Source: a virus. Taken from it: a stretch of 23,366 nucleotides of DNA. The position numbers and the translations under genes were made by a program. Positions 7,704 to 15,187 of the stretch are shown here, piece by piece. The notes beneath the pieces were generated by a model. It was not told the DNA's origin and did not search any database. It saw nothing but the letters and a program-made list of their open reading frames with translations. The DNA is taken from positions 1-23,366 of the IMG/VR virus record IMGVR_UViG_3300035698_005333, one strand, 5' to 3'. The first letter of the stretch is position 1; every line of letters begins with the position of its first letter.

Positions 7704-10202
7704 TTAATCCTCCTTTACTTTTTTAAGTTTATATTCTATACCTATATCAGTAATTGAGAACGCCTTATCATTATCACCTAACGTTTCTTCACTTCCTTCA
7801 TATATATCATATAATTCAATAGATATACTTTTACCTTTTAATCCTATTTTAGACTTAATAGTTTGTGTTTTAATATTACCTAGTAGTGTTTCTCCTAAAA
7901 CCATTTCTCCTAATACAGCTCCTCTTTTTAAAGATAACTCTGCGTTAGAATTAATAATTTCTTCGTAGTATATATAATCGGTATCTGTATCAACTCTAAC
8001 ATAATAATTTTCAGGAGTTAATACTGCGACATCATCTATTTTAATAACTAAGTATAACGGTATTAATCCATCACCTTCATTAGTTCCTTTTATTCTAACA
8101 CTTTTATATTTCTTTTGGTTAGTAGGTGTTAAAGAAAAGTTTTTAACTGTCTTAAAATATGTGCTGTACGGATTACCATCATCTGTATATTCACTATCAG
8201 GTTCGAATATCATTATTTTCATATCTTTAGTATCATCAAGTGTCTTATTTATGATCTTACATATATTATAATCGTTTCCAAATTCGTTTTCAGCGAATAA
8301 CCCTGATAACGTAGATGTATAACCATCAACTTCGGTTAAGTTATATTGATATTTATAATAAGCGTCTAATACATAATTATATATTAATAACTCATCGCCC
8401 ATACTAAGAATATATTTATTTCCTTTAACTACTGAATTTATTGCGTTTTTTCTAGGATAATTATCAATTATGTCTAAATCTATAGGTATAATATTTTCTG
8501 TTCCCTCACCTGAATAACCTTGTTTTAATAAACAAAGACCGTTTTCAGATAGGAATATAATATTATTTTCTATTTGTTTAGCTGTATTTTTGTTTTTAAT
8601 ACCAACAAAGTCATTTAATGGATATAATCCATCAGAGTCACCAGCATAAGGAAAGTTACCTGATAATCTTTTAAATTCTTTCTCAGTTCCAACAGCGTGG
8701 AATTGTCTGAAATATTTAATCATCTTAACACTATCTTTAGAAGTATCTATAGCGTATAAATAATTGTAATTAGGAAAGTAGTAGAAGTTGTCAAATTCAC
8801 TCAAGAATATATAACCGTGTCCACCATATAATATTAATTGATTATTTATAATAGTGCAATATATCGAACTATTAACTATATCTTTTATTGTATCTATTTT
8901 ACCAATTTCTTTAGATTGTTGTGAAGTTGCTATGAAGTAACCGATATAATCTATACCAGTTCCTTTAGTTATTTTTATTTCGAAGTTACCCTCTAAATTA
9001 AATTCTGTTACAGTAAATATATTGGCTGTTAAACCTGTTCCATAACTACCTATCATATCAGTGTATGGGTTATCAGTTTCATCAATCACTCCATTATCAG
9101 GTCTATATTTCGGAGTAACGTTAGCTCCTGTACCTGTAGTTATAAGATGTATTTTAAATGGTTTATCATCAGTTGTTGTATATGTAGCTGGTATTTCTCT
9201 AGTTGGTTCATCATCATAAGTCATAAATATTCCTTTAATAGCGTCGACCGTTCCAGTTCCTGAATCAATCCACTCTAAAGGAGTTTCAGCAACTATGTTG
9301 AAACCTATGTTCGTAACTTCTATACCATTAGGCTTATAAGCATTAGTGTAATCAATTATTTCTAACTCACCATCTTGGATTTGAAATAAATTAAATCCAG
9401 TAGTGAAATATTTCTTATCATTATAATCTATTACATTTATTATTTGTTCATCATATAAACCAACATTTAAGAAATTGATCTTACTAGTAGCTGGAGTTGT
9501 TGTTATAGCTGTTGTTTTATCAACTATAACATCTAATGATAGTGTTAAATAAGGATTTAAAATTAAACTAGAAGCGTTTTCTAATGTCATTTTACATCTA
9601 ACATATTTAAACACGTTATATTCAACTGGGTTAAGATATGAACTAGCTAGTTCTTTTTGTAAATAGTAACCACTTAAAATAACAGTAAATTCTACTTCAC
9701 TATTTATATTCCATTGTAATAATTCTTCTTCAAAATCATTATAATCATTAATCATTTGGTCGTTTTCTATTTGTAAATAAGCAACTTTGTCATAAACAAC
9801 ATCAATATTAGCGGCTGTAGCTTCTGAATCTGTATAAACTATAGTATCTTTAAGCATTTTAAATATTTCTTTGTCTGCTTCTTGAGTATTATCTACAGTT
9901 CCATTCAATTTACCAGTCAACGGAGTTGTGAACGTTACATCTTCGTTTAATATATCAGTTATTGGAGTAGGGTCTGTTTTTAAATCATAAAACAACTTAA
10001 TTAATTCATTAAGTTTGTTATTTTTTAAACCTTTACGTTTAGTAACGACTCCTTCTTCTTTCATTTCATAATTAACAAGTTCTCTAAAAACATTATCTCT
10101 AAGAACTCCGTCATAAGATGAAGAATTATAACCTTTGTTAAAGTTATTTATTAAGTCATATTGTTTTCCTTTGATTCCCTTTAAAGGGTTTTTAACTGCC
10201 AT
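7704..10202 (-). CDS. Large short-tail structural protein, tail tubular B / nozzle-like
   Basis: This 832-residue protein has AAAGGTGG before its ATG and ends 1 bp before the next gene. Its opening, NFNKGYNSSSYDGVLRDN followed by an EEGVVTKRKG phrase, has the pattern 'few gaps, released start, ... parameter-rich region ... K R x G' seen at the start of T7 gp12-type nozzle and other podovirus tail proteins. The middle, FLSEFDNFYYFP and NNIIFLSENGLCLL, resembles the repeated blades of beta-propeller nozzle domains. The C-terminal ~150 residues are beta-rich. There is no enzyme motif, signal peptide or membrane segment. Sitting between the adaptor candidate and the fibres, it would close the short tail and anchor fibres. 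The assignment rests on position, size and local sequence style; a structural protein is nearly certain, the exact homolog is not. Confidence 0.6.
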   Translation of the reverse strand: MAVKNPLKGIKGKQYDLINNFNKGYNSSSYDGVLRDNVFRELVNYEMKEEGVVTKRKGLKNNKLNELIKLFYDLKTDPTPITDILNEDVTFTTPLTGKLNGTVDNTQEADKEIFKMLKDTIVYTDSEATAANIDVVYDKVAYLQIENDQMINDYNDFEEELLQWNINSEVEFTVILSGYYLQKELASSYLNPVEYNVFKYVRCKMTLENASSLILNPYLTLSLDVIVDKTTAITTTPATSKINFLNVGLYDEQIINVIDYNDKKYFTTGFNLFQIQDGELEIIDYTNAYKPNGIEVTNIGFNIVAETPLEWIDSGTGTVDAIKGIFMTYDDEPTREIPATYTTTDDKPFKIHLITTGTGANVTPKYRPDNGVIDETDNPYTDMIGSYGTGLTANIFTVTEFNLEGNFEIKITKGTGIDYIGYFIATSQQSKEIGKIDTIKDIVNSSIYCTIINNQLILYGGHGYIFLSEFDNFYYFPNYNYLYAIDTSKDSVKMIKYFRQFHAVGTEKEFKRLSGNFPYAGDSDGLYPLNDFVGIKNKNTAKQIENNIIFLSENGLCLLKQGYSGEGTENIIPIDLDIIDNYPRKNAINSVVKGNKYILSMGDELLIYNYVLDAYYKYQYNLTEVDGYTSTLSGLFAENEFGNDYNICKIINKTLDDTKDMKIMIFEPDSEYTDDGNPYSTYFKTVKNFSLTPTNQKKYKSVRIKGTNEGDGLIPLYLVIKIDDVAVLTPENYYVRVDTDTDYIYYEEIINSNAELSLKRGAVLGEMVLGETLLGNIKTQTIKSKIGLKGKSISIELYDIYEGSEETLGDNDKAFSITDIGIEYKLKKVKED

Positions 10203-10205
10203 ATT

Positions 10206-10631
10206 CTACCACCTTTGGAAAATTACAGCTCTTTCGCTAGGATCTATGTTAGCATATCTTGAAGATCCTCCAGCGTAACCTGTTTCTTCTCCACTTTCGT
10301 CTATAGTTACTATATCTTTTATACCTGTTTTCTTAAAATCAACTAAAGCGTTTAAGAATCTTTGGTAATGAAAATCTCTAGTATTGTCATTATCATCGTT
10401 AGCCATAATTGCGAATGCAAAATATGGGTCTAATAACCTTAACTGCCAATCATCAGAAACAGCGTTGTAATCAATACTGTCCAAGTTACCTGTGATAAAC
10501 TGAGGTAAGTTAGTACCTATTTTTGTGTTTAATTCAGCTATACAGTTGTTAGCAACACCTAAAATATTAATTTCACTAAGTGATTCATCTGTTATATAAT
10601 TTGAATTGTCCACTATATCTTTTAAATACAT
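10206..10631 (-). CDS. Head-tail adaptor / tail tubular A-like protein (candidate)
   Basis: This 141-residue, mainly helical protein ends 3 bp before the nozzle-like gene. An ATG three codons upstream (10640) abuts the AAAGGAG site, while the ATG at 10631 has proper 9-nt spacing and is preferred; the endolysin gene shows the same layout. The sequence YLKDIVDNSNYITDESLSEI, then LLDPYFAFAIMANDDND and FHYQRFLNALVDFKKTG, fits small helical connector (gp11/gatekeeper-like) proteins that sit below the portal. The C-terminus (SSRYANIDPSERAVIFQRW) is extended. The role is inferred from size, helical content and position. It has its own promoter (10654-10682) behind a terminator, so the tail genes form a separate transcription unit from the glycan cassette. 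Confidence 0.5.
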   Translation of the reverse strand: MYLKDIVDNSNYITDESLSEINILGVANNCIAELNTKIGTNLPQFITGNLDSIDYNAVSDDWQLRLLDPYFAFAIMANDDNDNTRDFHYQRFLNALVDFKKTGIKDIVTIDESGEETGYAGGSSRYANIDPSERAVIFQRW

Positions 10632-10653
10632 AAATATCATCTCCTTTATTCTA

Positions 10654-10682
10654 ATTATATCATATTTGTTATTAAATAAAAA
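10654..10682 (-). promoter_or_regulatory. Extended -10 promoter for the adaptor-nozzle-fibre unit
   Basis: TATGATATAAT lies on the minus strand with the -10 at 10654-10659. At 17-nt spacing the -35 position holds only TTTTTA (10677-10682), part of the preceding terminator's T-tract, so promoter strength probably depends on the TG extension. Confidence 0.55.
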
Positions 10683-10707
10683 GAACTTACCTTCCGGATA
10701 GTTCTTT
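10670..10707 (-). terminator. Terminator after the glycan cassette
   Basis: Read leftward, AAAGAACT (10700-10707) pairs with AGTTCTTT (10680-10687) around a 12-nt loop that can form an inner CC/GG pair with a GGAA tetraloop. TTTTTATTT follows. The LicD stop codon (10687-10689) lies within the hairpin. Confidence 0.65.
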
Positions 10708-11280
10708 CAAATACGTAGTTCTCTTTAAATAATTTATAGGGTGGTCATTTCTAGGTGTTTTCCAATCTCCGTATAGTCTTTTTAAAATTATTTCGCTATT
10801 GTTAGGTATATTAAATTCAATTCCGTTCAATTCACCTTTTTTAAAAGGAAAAAACTGCTCATAATTACCAAAGTTACCCCATTGACAAGTCCAATAATCA
10901 CCATTTTTATCTATCCACGATGTGAATAAATCAATAATTAAATCACCGCATTTAACGTGAGCTTGACCAAATGGATCAACTATTTCATCTAAACTGCCAA
11001 CTTCATAATTAATATCCCAATATTTAATCAACATATTCTCATCTTTTAACATATTATAAATGAATTTAGCCTCGTCTATAACGTGGTTAACGTCCCTGTA
11101 TGTACTTAAATAGCACACATCTATGTCATTGTCACCATCTATAAGTTTTTGTTCTCTAACAGCCCCTAAAAGACTCCCAAACTGCAGATGTATATCAAGT
11201 CCTTTGAATTTATCGGTGAATTTCTTCAAATCTTTAACTAATCCTAACTTTTTTTCTTCTGTTAATTCTTTAAATATCAT
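10687..11280 (-). CDS. LicD-family phosphotransferase (CDP-alcohol dependent transferase candidate)
   Basis: This 197-residue protein carries the LicD signature: FGSLLGAVREQ at residues 34-44 followed by DGDNDIDVCY (48-57), where the acidic residues bind metal as in nucleotidyltransferase folds. IIDLFTSW (115-122) supplies a further acidic position, and LYGDWKTP near 168-176 is the usual C-terminal LicD motif. LicD proteins move phosphocholine, and related fukutin-type enzymes move polyol phosphates, from CDP carriers to sugars. The start has GAGGGG 7 nt upstream, inside the end of the TagD-like gene, so the two are translationally linked. The neighbouring cytidylyltransferase would supply the CDP donor and the GT4 enzyme the sugar acceptor. 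The substrate is inferred from neighbours; choline or glycerol phosphate are both possible. It is shorter than typical LicD (~270 residues) but retains the core motifs. Confidence 0.8.
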   Translation of the reverse strand: MIFKELTEEKKLGLVKDLKKFTDKFKGLDIHLQFGSLLGAVREQKLIDGDNDIDVCYLSTYRDVNHVIDEAKFIYNMLKDENMLIKYWDINYEVGSLDEIVDPFGQAHVKCGDLIIDLFTSWIDKNGDYWTCQWGNFGNYEQFFPFKKGELNGIEFNIPNNSEIILKRLYGDWKTPRNDHPINYLKRTTYLKELSGR

Positions 11281-11283
11281 ATT

Positions 11284-11664
11284 TTAACCCCTCATCTTAG
11301 TCGAACTTATTTTCTTCGTTCTAGGTAAGAATTTAACTTCAACACCTAAATCGCTTCCTTCAAATGTTTTTTCATTCCAATCATCACCAACAAATATTAT
11401 CTCAGGTTTATATTTATTAATTAGTTCCTTTTTACCAAAATATAATGATTGAACATCTACTAAATCAACTGATTCTAATTCTTTTAAAGCGTCCATTCTC
11501 TCTTTTAGAGTGAATGTCGGTTTGTGACCTTTCTTTTTTTCAACATACTCATCATCAGAAGCACAAACAATCAATAAATCACAGTGTTTTTTAGCGTTTT
11601 TCATCAAATTTATATGCCCTATATGGGTATAATCGAATACACCAAACGTTATTCCCGTTATCAT
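11284..11664 (-). CDS. tagD: Cytidylyltransferase, TagD/TarD-like (glycerol-3-phosphate cytidylyltransferase type)
   Basis: At 126 residues it is close in length to cellular TagD (~129). It has the nucleotide-binding HxGH motif in GVFDYTHIGH (8-17), the RMDAL segment (56-60), GDDW at 93-96 and LPRTKKISSTKMR at 113-125, which together match TagD-type enzymes that make CDP-glycerol from CTP and glycerol-3-phosphate. The ATG overlaps the glycosyltransferase stop by 4 bp (ATGA) with no strong ribosome site, so it depends on translational coupling. CDP-glycerol normally feeds teichoic-acid synthesis; here it probably feeds the adjacent LicD-like transferase. Family is secure; the exact substrate (glycerol-3-P or another phospho-alcohol) is inferred, and the gene symbol is by similarity only. 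Confidence 0.85.
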   Translation of the reverse strand: MITGITFGVFDYTHIGHINLMKNAKKHCDLLIVCASDDEYVEKKKGHKPTFTLKERMDALKELESVDLVDVQSLYFGKKELINKYKPEIIFVGDDWNEKTFEGSDLGVEVKFLPRTKKISSTKMRG

Positions 11665-12767
11665 ACTACGAACTCACACCATCCTGTATCGATTAATTGT
11701 AATCCACGTTCTAATTTTTCATATCTATCTTTTTCGAACTTAGGATCCATATTTCTACCTTTTTGCTTATCTTTATAAAGAGCTACAGTTCTAACTAAAA
11801 CTCTTTCTCTTTCATTTATTTTCAAAATTGATAACCAGTCTTTTTCATCTGATTCTTCTACATATAAGAAGTTATTAGGTATTTCATTATATAATTTATC
11901 GAAATCTAAATTAGATAAACCCATATCTACTATAAATCCGTTAACGCCGTCATCTATTATTTCATAAGCAGCTGGATAATTAGTTAATATACAAGGAGTT
12001 CCTGCCTGCAGAGCTTCTCTAGGAGAATATGGCATTCCTTCAGTATTAGATAATTGAACTAGGTAATCAGCGTCGCGAACTTCTTGTGTTAAATCTAACT
12101 TAACGCCTTTAAACGTAACTTCTTCAAAGTAATTCATCTCTTTAATTATTTTTCTAGTATAATCATCATCTAAGTTATTACCATAAACATCCCAAGTGAA
12201 TTTCTTATGTTTTTTTCTTAATATTTCACACAGTCGTATCATTCTTTCAAATCCTTTTTCAGGACTTATTCTTGATAATGTTATTAATTTAAGAACATCT
12301 GTTTTTGTTTCTTTTTTAGATCTTTTGAACTTAATTTCGTTATCTAATAAGTTATAAATAACCGTACTTTTATGCCCATATTCTGTTTTTAAAGCCTCAG
12401 CAACGTTATTACCAACAGAAACGTGGTGTGTAACATTGTATCTTCTTTTATAATTAAAATAATTACTCATTTTGTATTGTGTTAAATCAGCGTGTGTTAT
12501 CTGTATATATTTTTTAGCTTTTATCTGAGTTTCTTTAATATCTCCCCACGATGTACTATATAAACAAATATCACCTTCTATTTCTCTACCATTATGTATA
12601 AAAACCGTAGCGTATTTTCTAACCTTATCCAAAGATTCTTTATCACCACCATCACATACAAACGTTATATCAAAATATTTACTCATTCTCTTACAAAAAT
12701 TAATATTAAATTTTTCAACTCCACCTATCTTGTTTTGAACAGCTGAATACATAATTAATTTCTTCAT
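11661..12767 (-). CDS. GT4-family glycosyltransferase (GT-B fold)
   Basis: This 368-residue protein has the N-terminal glycine-rich acceptor-side motif KIGGVEKFN (13-21). Its C-terminal donor half contains LITLSRISPEKGFERMI (161-177), FTWDVYGN (190-197) and the E-x7-E motif EGMPYSPREALQAGTP (243-258) that binds nucleotide-sugar donors in retaining GT4 enzymes. It would transfer a sugar to a glycan, lipid or protein acceptor in the cytoplasm; no membrane segment is seen. It is the first gene of a three-gene unit, with GAGGTG before its ATG and its own promoter-like sequence between it and the capsid-region terminator. Its position inside the virion-gene region suggests it decorates a virion protein or host wall glycans late in infection; the sequence cannot distinguish these. 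Confidence 0.85.
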   Translation of the reverse strand: MKKLIMYSAVQNKIGGVEKFNINFCKRMSKYFDITFVCDGGDKESLDKVRKYATVFIHNGREIEGDICLYSTSWGDIKETQIKAKKYIQITHADLTQYKMSNYFNYKRRYNVTHHVSVGNNVAEALKTEYGHKSTVIYNLLDNEIKFKRSKKETKTDVLKLITLSRISPEKGFERMIRLCEILRKKHKKFTWDVYGNNLDDDYTRKIIKEMNYFEEVTFKGVKLDLTQEVRDADYLVQLSNTEGMPYSPREALQAGTPCILTNYPAAYEIIDDGVNGFIVDMGLSNLDFDKLYNEIPNNFLYVEESDEKDWLSILKINERERVLVRTVALYKDKQKGRNMDPKFEKDRYEKLERGLQLIDTGWCEFVV

Positions 12768-12787
12768 TCACAATCACCTCTATGGTA

Positions 12788-12816
12788 ATTATAGCACAAA
12801 AAAAGGAATATTACTA
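12788..12816 (-). promoter_or_regulatory. Promoter candidate for the glycan cassette
   Basis: TGCTATAAT on the minus strand (-10 at 12788-12793) lies directly after the T-tract of the capsid-unit terminator. The 17-nt-spaced -35 (TAGTAA, 12811-12816) is poor and falls in the hairpin. The 5' leader would be only about 14 nt, so the call is tentative. Confidence 0.4.
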
Positions 12817-12821
12817 TTCCT
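12798..12821 (-). terminator. Rho-independent terminator of the scaffold-capsid unit
   Basis: Read leftward, AGGAATA (12815-12821) pairs with TATTCCT (12804-12810) over a 4-nt loop, followed by a run of T to 12798. It starts 3 nt after the stop codon of the 109-residue gene. Confidence 0.75.
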
Positions 12822-12824
12822 CTT

Positions 12825-13154
12825 TTAACCACCAATGTAGTCGCCAAGCTTGTTAACTTTTTTGTTAGCAAGACTGGCTTTTTTATTTATGCTAGATTCT
12901 GATTTTTGGTCAATCTTATTCTCGATAAATCTTTTGATTGCAGGTGATAATAAATATTCAGATCCGTCAAATATGATATTTACATTAACTCCTTGATACG
13001 TACTTCTAAATCCGTGAGGATATAGAGCTGAAAACGCTCTTAAAGCTTTGAATTTCTCTTTTTTAACAGACATTACTTTCTTACTTCCAGCTGCAGATTC
13101 TTTTTTGATTTGCGAGTCGGTTTTTTCACTATCTTTAAATACTTTTTTTCCCAT
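12825..13154 (-). CDS. Small basic protein downstream of the major capsid gene; function unknown
   Basis: This 109-residue protein has GGAAAGGATT before the ATG and follows the capsid gene by 30 bp in the same unit. The first ~35 residues are lysine- and serine-rich and probably disordered. The centre (YQGVNVNIIFDGSEYLLSPAIKRFIENKI, residues ~54-82) looks like a compact beta-beta-helix domain. The tail is again Lys/Ser-rich and ends GDYIGG. No named family is recognised. The phrase 'x-G-V-x-V-x-I-x-F-D-G' resembles small structural proteins I have seen in phage capsid regions, so a decoration, cement or DNA-contacting head protein is plausible. It is not obviously an enzyme. The gene boundary is secure because a terminator follows at once. 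Confidence 0.55.
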   Translation of the reverse strand: MGKKVFKDSEKTDSQIKKESAAGSKKVMSVKKEKFKALRAFSALYPHGFRSTYQGVNVNIIFDGSEYLLSPAIKRFIENKIDQKSESSINKKASLANKKVNKLGDYIGG

Positions 13155-13184
13155 TTTATAAATCCTTTCCGTTAATTAAGACTT

Positions 13185-14207
13185 TTATACAGAACCTTCA
13201 GTTTGGTCAGCGTAGAAATCTTCTCTAGTTATTGGATTAGTTACTGCGTGACTTAATACAGTTACAGCAGACTCATCTAATACTTTAGCTCCGAATCCCA
13301 TAGCGATCCATCCTAATGATGCTAATTGTCCTAAGTTATCTCCGATTTTTGGTCCGAAGTCCATTTTTTTCATTTCAATTCCAGCAGACTCTAAATCCAT
13401 AACAGCAAATGCGTCGTTTCCGATTACATAAGTATGGTAAATAACTACTGAAGTTGCGTTAGTTTCGATTACTGGATACTCGTAAGTTCTGATTCTTAAG
13501 TTATAAATATCAGTTCCTTCTAATGAACCTTTTACTATAGGCTTATTAGTGTTTCCAGGAATTAAATATCTATCTTTTAAATCTTCGTCATCGATTAGAT
13601 CTTCCATACCTTCAACTGGTACTAAACAAGCGTAGTTTCCACCAGCACTCATAAGTCCAACTCTACGGTTAGCTTTCATTGGAGTAGTAATTTTTCTTAA
13701 CTCATCTAAAGTTAAAATGTTAGTAACTTTTACTGAATCAACATCAGGATCAGTTGTTCCTGCGTCTACAACAAATGCAACACCAGCATCTTCTTCAATA
13801 GCATCTCTTACTATTAATTCAAATGTCTTAGCACCGTGTTCAGCTAAAGTTTCAGAGTAATCTTCCATAACTTTTTGTAAGTTATAAGTTTCTAATTGTC
13901 TAGTAACTTCGATATAAGCACCATAGAATCCGATTTCTCCTTCTATAGTAGTATATCCAACCTTCATACCTGTTGGGTTTACACCTTCAGTAAGTACGTG
14001 GCGATCAGTAGCAACTGGTAAAGGTTTTTGTAATTTCCACATAACCTTGTTAGTTCCTTGATTTCTTTTTACAGCTTGTTTCTTCCCGATTTTTTGTAAA
14101 ACATTATATTCTACTTTATCGTTCATCATTTTAAGCATTACTTTGTTTTCAACAGCTTCTCTGTCGAAAGCAGGAGTAGTTGTTCTTATAGTTGTTAACG
14201 TATTCAT
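13185..14207 (-). CDS. Major capsid protein, N4-gp56 family
   Basis: This 340-residue protein builds the head shell. The opening ~100 residues, including VEYNVLQKIGKKQAVKRNQG, VLTEGVNPTGMKVGYTTIEG and IGFYGAYIEVTRQLETY, follow the pattern of the N4-gp56 major capsid family (HK97-like fold): a 'LTEG.xP' loop, then a 'G.yGaYi.vt' strand. Later parts with DFGPKIGDNLGQLASLGW fit the family's C-terminal end. The length matches the usual 300-400 residues. It follows the scaffold gene by 29 bp, with GAAGTGAT 5 nt before the ATG, and precedes a small basic protein and a strong terminator. Codons here are visibly more GC-ending than in the flanking tail genes, as expected for the most highly expressed protein. 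Confidence 0.88.
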   Translation of the reverse strand: MNTLTTIRTTTPAFDREAVENKVMLKMMNDKVEYNVLQKIGKKQAVKRNQGTNKVMWKLQKPLPVATDRHVLTEGVNPTGMKVGYTTIEGEIGFYGAYIEVTRQLETYNLQKVMEDYSETLAEHGAKTFELIVRDAIEEDAGVAFVVDAGTTDPDVDSVKVTNILTLDELRKITTPMKANRRVGLMSAGGNYACLVPVEGMEDLIDDEDLKDRYLIPGNTNKPIVKGSLEGTDIYNLRIRTYEYPVIETNATSVVIYHTYVIGNDAFAVMDLESAGIEMKKMDFGPKIGDNLGQLASLGWIAMGFGAKVLDESAVTVLSHAVTNPITREDFYADQTEGSV

Positions 14208-14236
14208 AATATCACTTCTTTCTATATTAGATTATT

Positions 14237-15055
14237 TTAATCTTTACGTTTTAATTGGTTATAAAGTTTGGTAACTTCGTCGTCTACTTCTTCAGCAGCG
14301 ACTGATTTTTGTTCTAACGGAATTTCATTTTTGATTTTAACTTTTTTTTCAAGTTCCTTTTGCTTACTTATCTTTTTAGGTAAATAAGAGTTTAAAACTC
14401 GCTTCAAAGCTGGGGTAGTTAAAGATTGTAATTCTTGAACCTTTAATCCATCTCTAGCTAATTCTTCATCGATCGTTTTCAGATCGCTGTCAGAAAGCTT
14501 GTTGCTAGATACAAAATCACTAAGAGTGCTATCATAGACAGCTTGTTTTTCCGCTAAATCTTTTGATGTCAACTTATTTTCCAATTCTGATATTCTATTT
14601 TCTTGCTCTATTTGCATTTTAATTTCTTCTACTGTTCTACCTGATGATTTAGCTTCTTCTACAAGAAGTGCTTCTTCAGTTTTTGATAACAGTTCAGAAT
14701 AATCTTTGTGACCTAGCTTCATAGCAGCCTCATTGAATCTATCAATGTCAGAACCTTGACTTGAATTTTTATCTTCAAGTTCTTTAAGTTTAACTCTCAT
14801 TTCAGCAAATTTCTTATTAGACTTTGAATCTTCCTCTTCAACTTCTACAGTATCTTCCGTTTCTTCAGTATCAATTACCTCATCTTCAGTTTGAGTTTCC
14901 TCAATTTCTGTTTCCTCTTGAGTTTCCTCAATTTCTGTTTCCTCAGTTTCGACAGTTTCTACTTCTTCAACAATTTCCTCTGCTTCTGTAACATCTGTAT
15001 TTTCAGTTTCTTCAACTACAGTTTCGTTAAATAGGGTTGTGAAATCTTTTTCCAT
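14237..15055 (-). CDS. Scaffolding protein
   Basis: This 272-residue protein directly precedes the capsid gene. Residues ~8-75 are extremely acidic (repeating EETEIEETQ units and VETVETEE runs) and probably unstructured. Residues ~80-240 are helical with coiled-coil character (FAEMRVKLKELEDKN, ISELENKLTSKDLAEKQAVY), and the last 30 residues are lysine-rich before a mixed tail. Acidic disordered N-terminus, long helix and basic C-terminal part is the usual build of a head-assembly scaffold, which binds capsid subunits and is lost on maturation. No protease motif is seen. GAGGAGG lies 6 nt before the ATG and a strong promoter sits ~100 bp upstream, so scaffold and capsid are transcribed together. 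Confidence 0.75.
   Translation of the reverse strand: MEKDFTTLFNETVVEETENTDVTEAEEIVEEVETVETEETEIEETQEETEIEETQTEDEVIDTEETEDTVEVEEEDSKSNKKFAEMRVKLKELEDKNSSQGSDIDRFNEAAMKLGHKDYSELLSKTEEALLVEEAKSSGRTVEEIKMQIEQENRISELENKLTSKDLAEKQAVYDSTLSDFVSSNKLSDSDLKTIDEELARDGLKVQELQSLTTPALKRVLNSYLPKKISKQKELEKKVKIKNEIPLEQKSVAAEEVDDEVTKLYNQLKRKD
14891..14944. repeat. Perfect 27-bp tandem duplication in the scaffold gene
   Basis: Two adjacent identical 27-bp units (14891-14917 and 14918-14944) encode the nonapeptide EETEIEETQ twice. The unit is a multiple of three, so copy-number change would keep the frame. Confidence 0.95.
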
Positions 15056-15131
15056 ATTCTATCCTCCTCACTTTATTTTTTCCAAAATTAATATTTTTTC
15101 GGGCTTAATGGAAGCCGTGATATTATGGTGA

Positions 15132-15144
15132 GAGATCCTATCTC
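15132..15144 (-). promoter_or_regulatory. Hairpin at the 5' end of the scaffold-capsid transcript
   Basis: A GAGAT / ATCTC stem with a 3-nt loop lies within a few bases of the predicted transcript start from the 15153-15181 promoter, in a leader of ~90 nt. It may stabilise the abundant capsid mRNA; that role is inference. Confidence 0.4.
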
Positions 15145-15152
15145 CTATCTTT

Positions 15153-15181
15153 AGAATATCACAAAAAAAAAAGATTGTCAA
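15153..15181 (-). promoter_or_regulatory. Strong promoter for scaffold and capsid genes, embedded in the portal terminator
   Basis: Consensus TTGACA (15176-15181) is followed after exactly 17 nt by TATTCT (15153-15158) with TG in the extended -10 position. The -35 lies in the terminator hairpin and overlaps the last codons and stop of the portal gene. This is the best-scoring leftward promoter by eye. Confidence 0.8.
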
Positions 15182-15187
15182 ACAATC
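15163..15187 (-). terminator. Rho-independent terminator at the end of the portal gene
   Basis: Read leftward, GATTGT TTG ACAATC (15173-15187) is followed by ten T (15163-15172). The hairpin contains the portal stop codon (TGA at 15178-15180) and the -35 of the next promoter. Confidence 0.75.
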
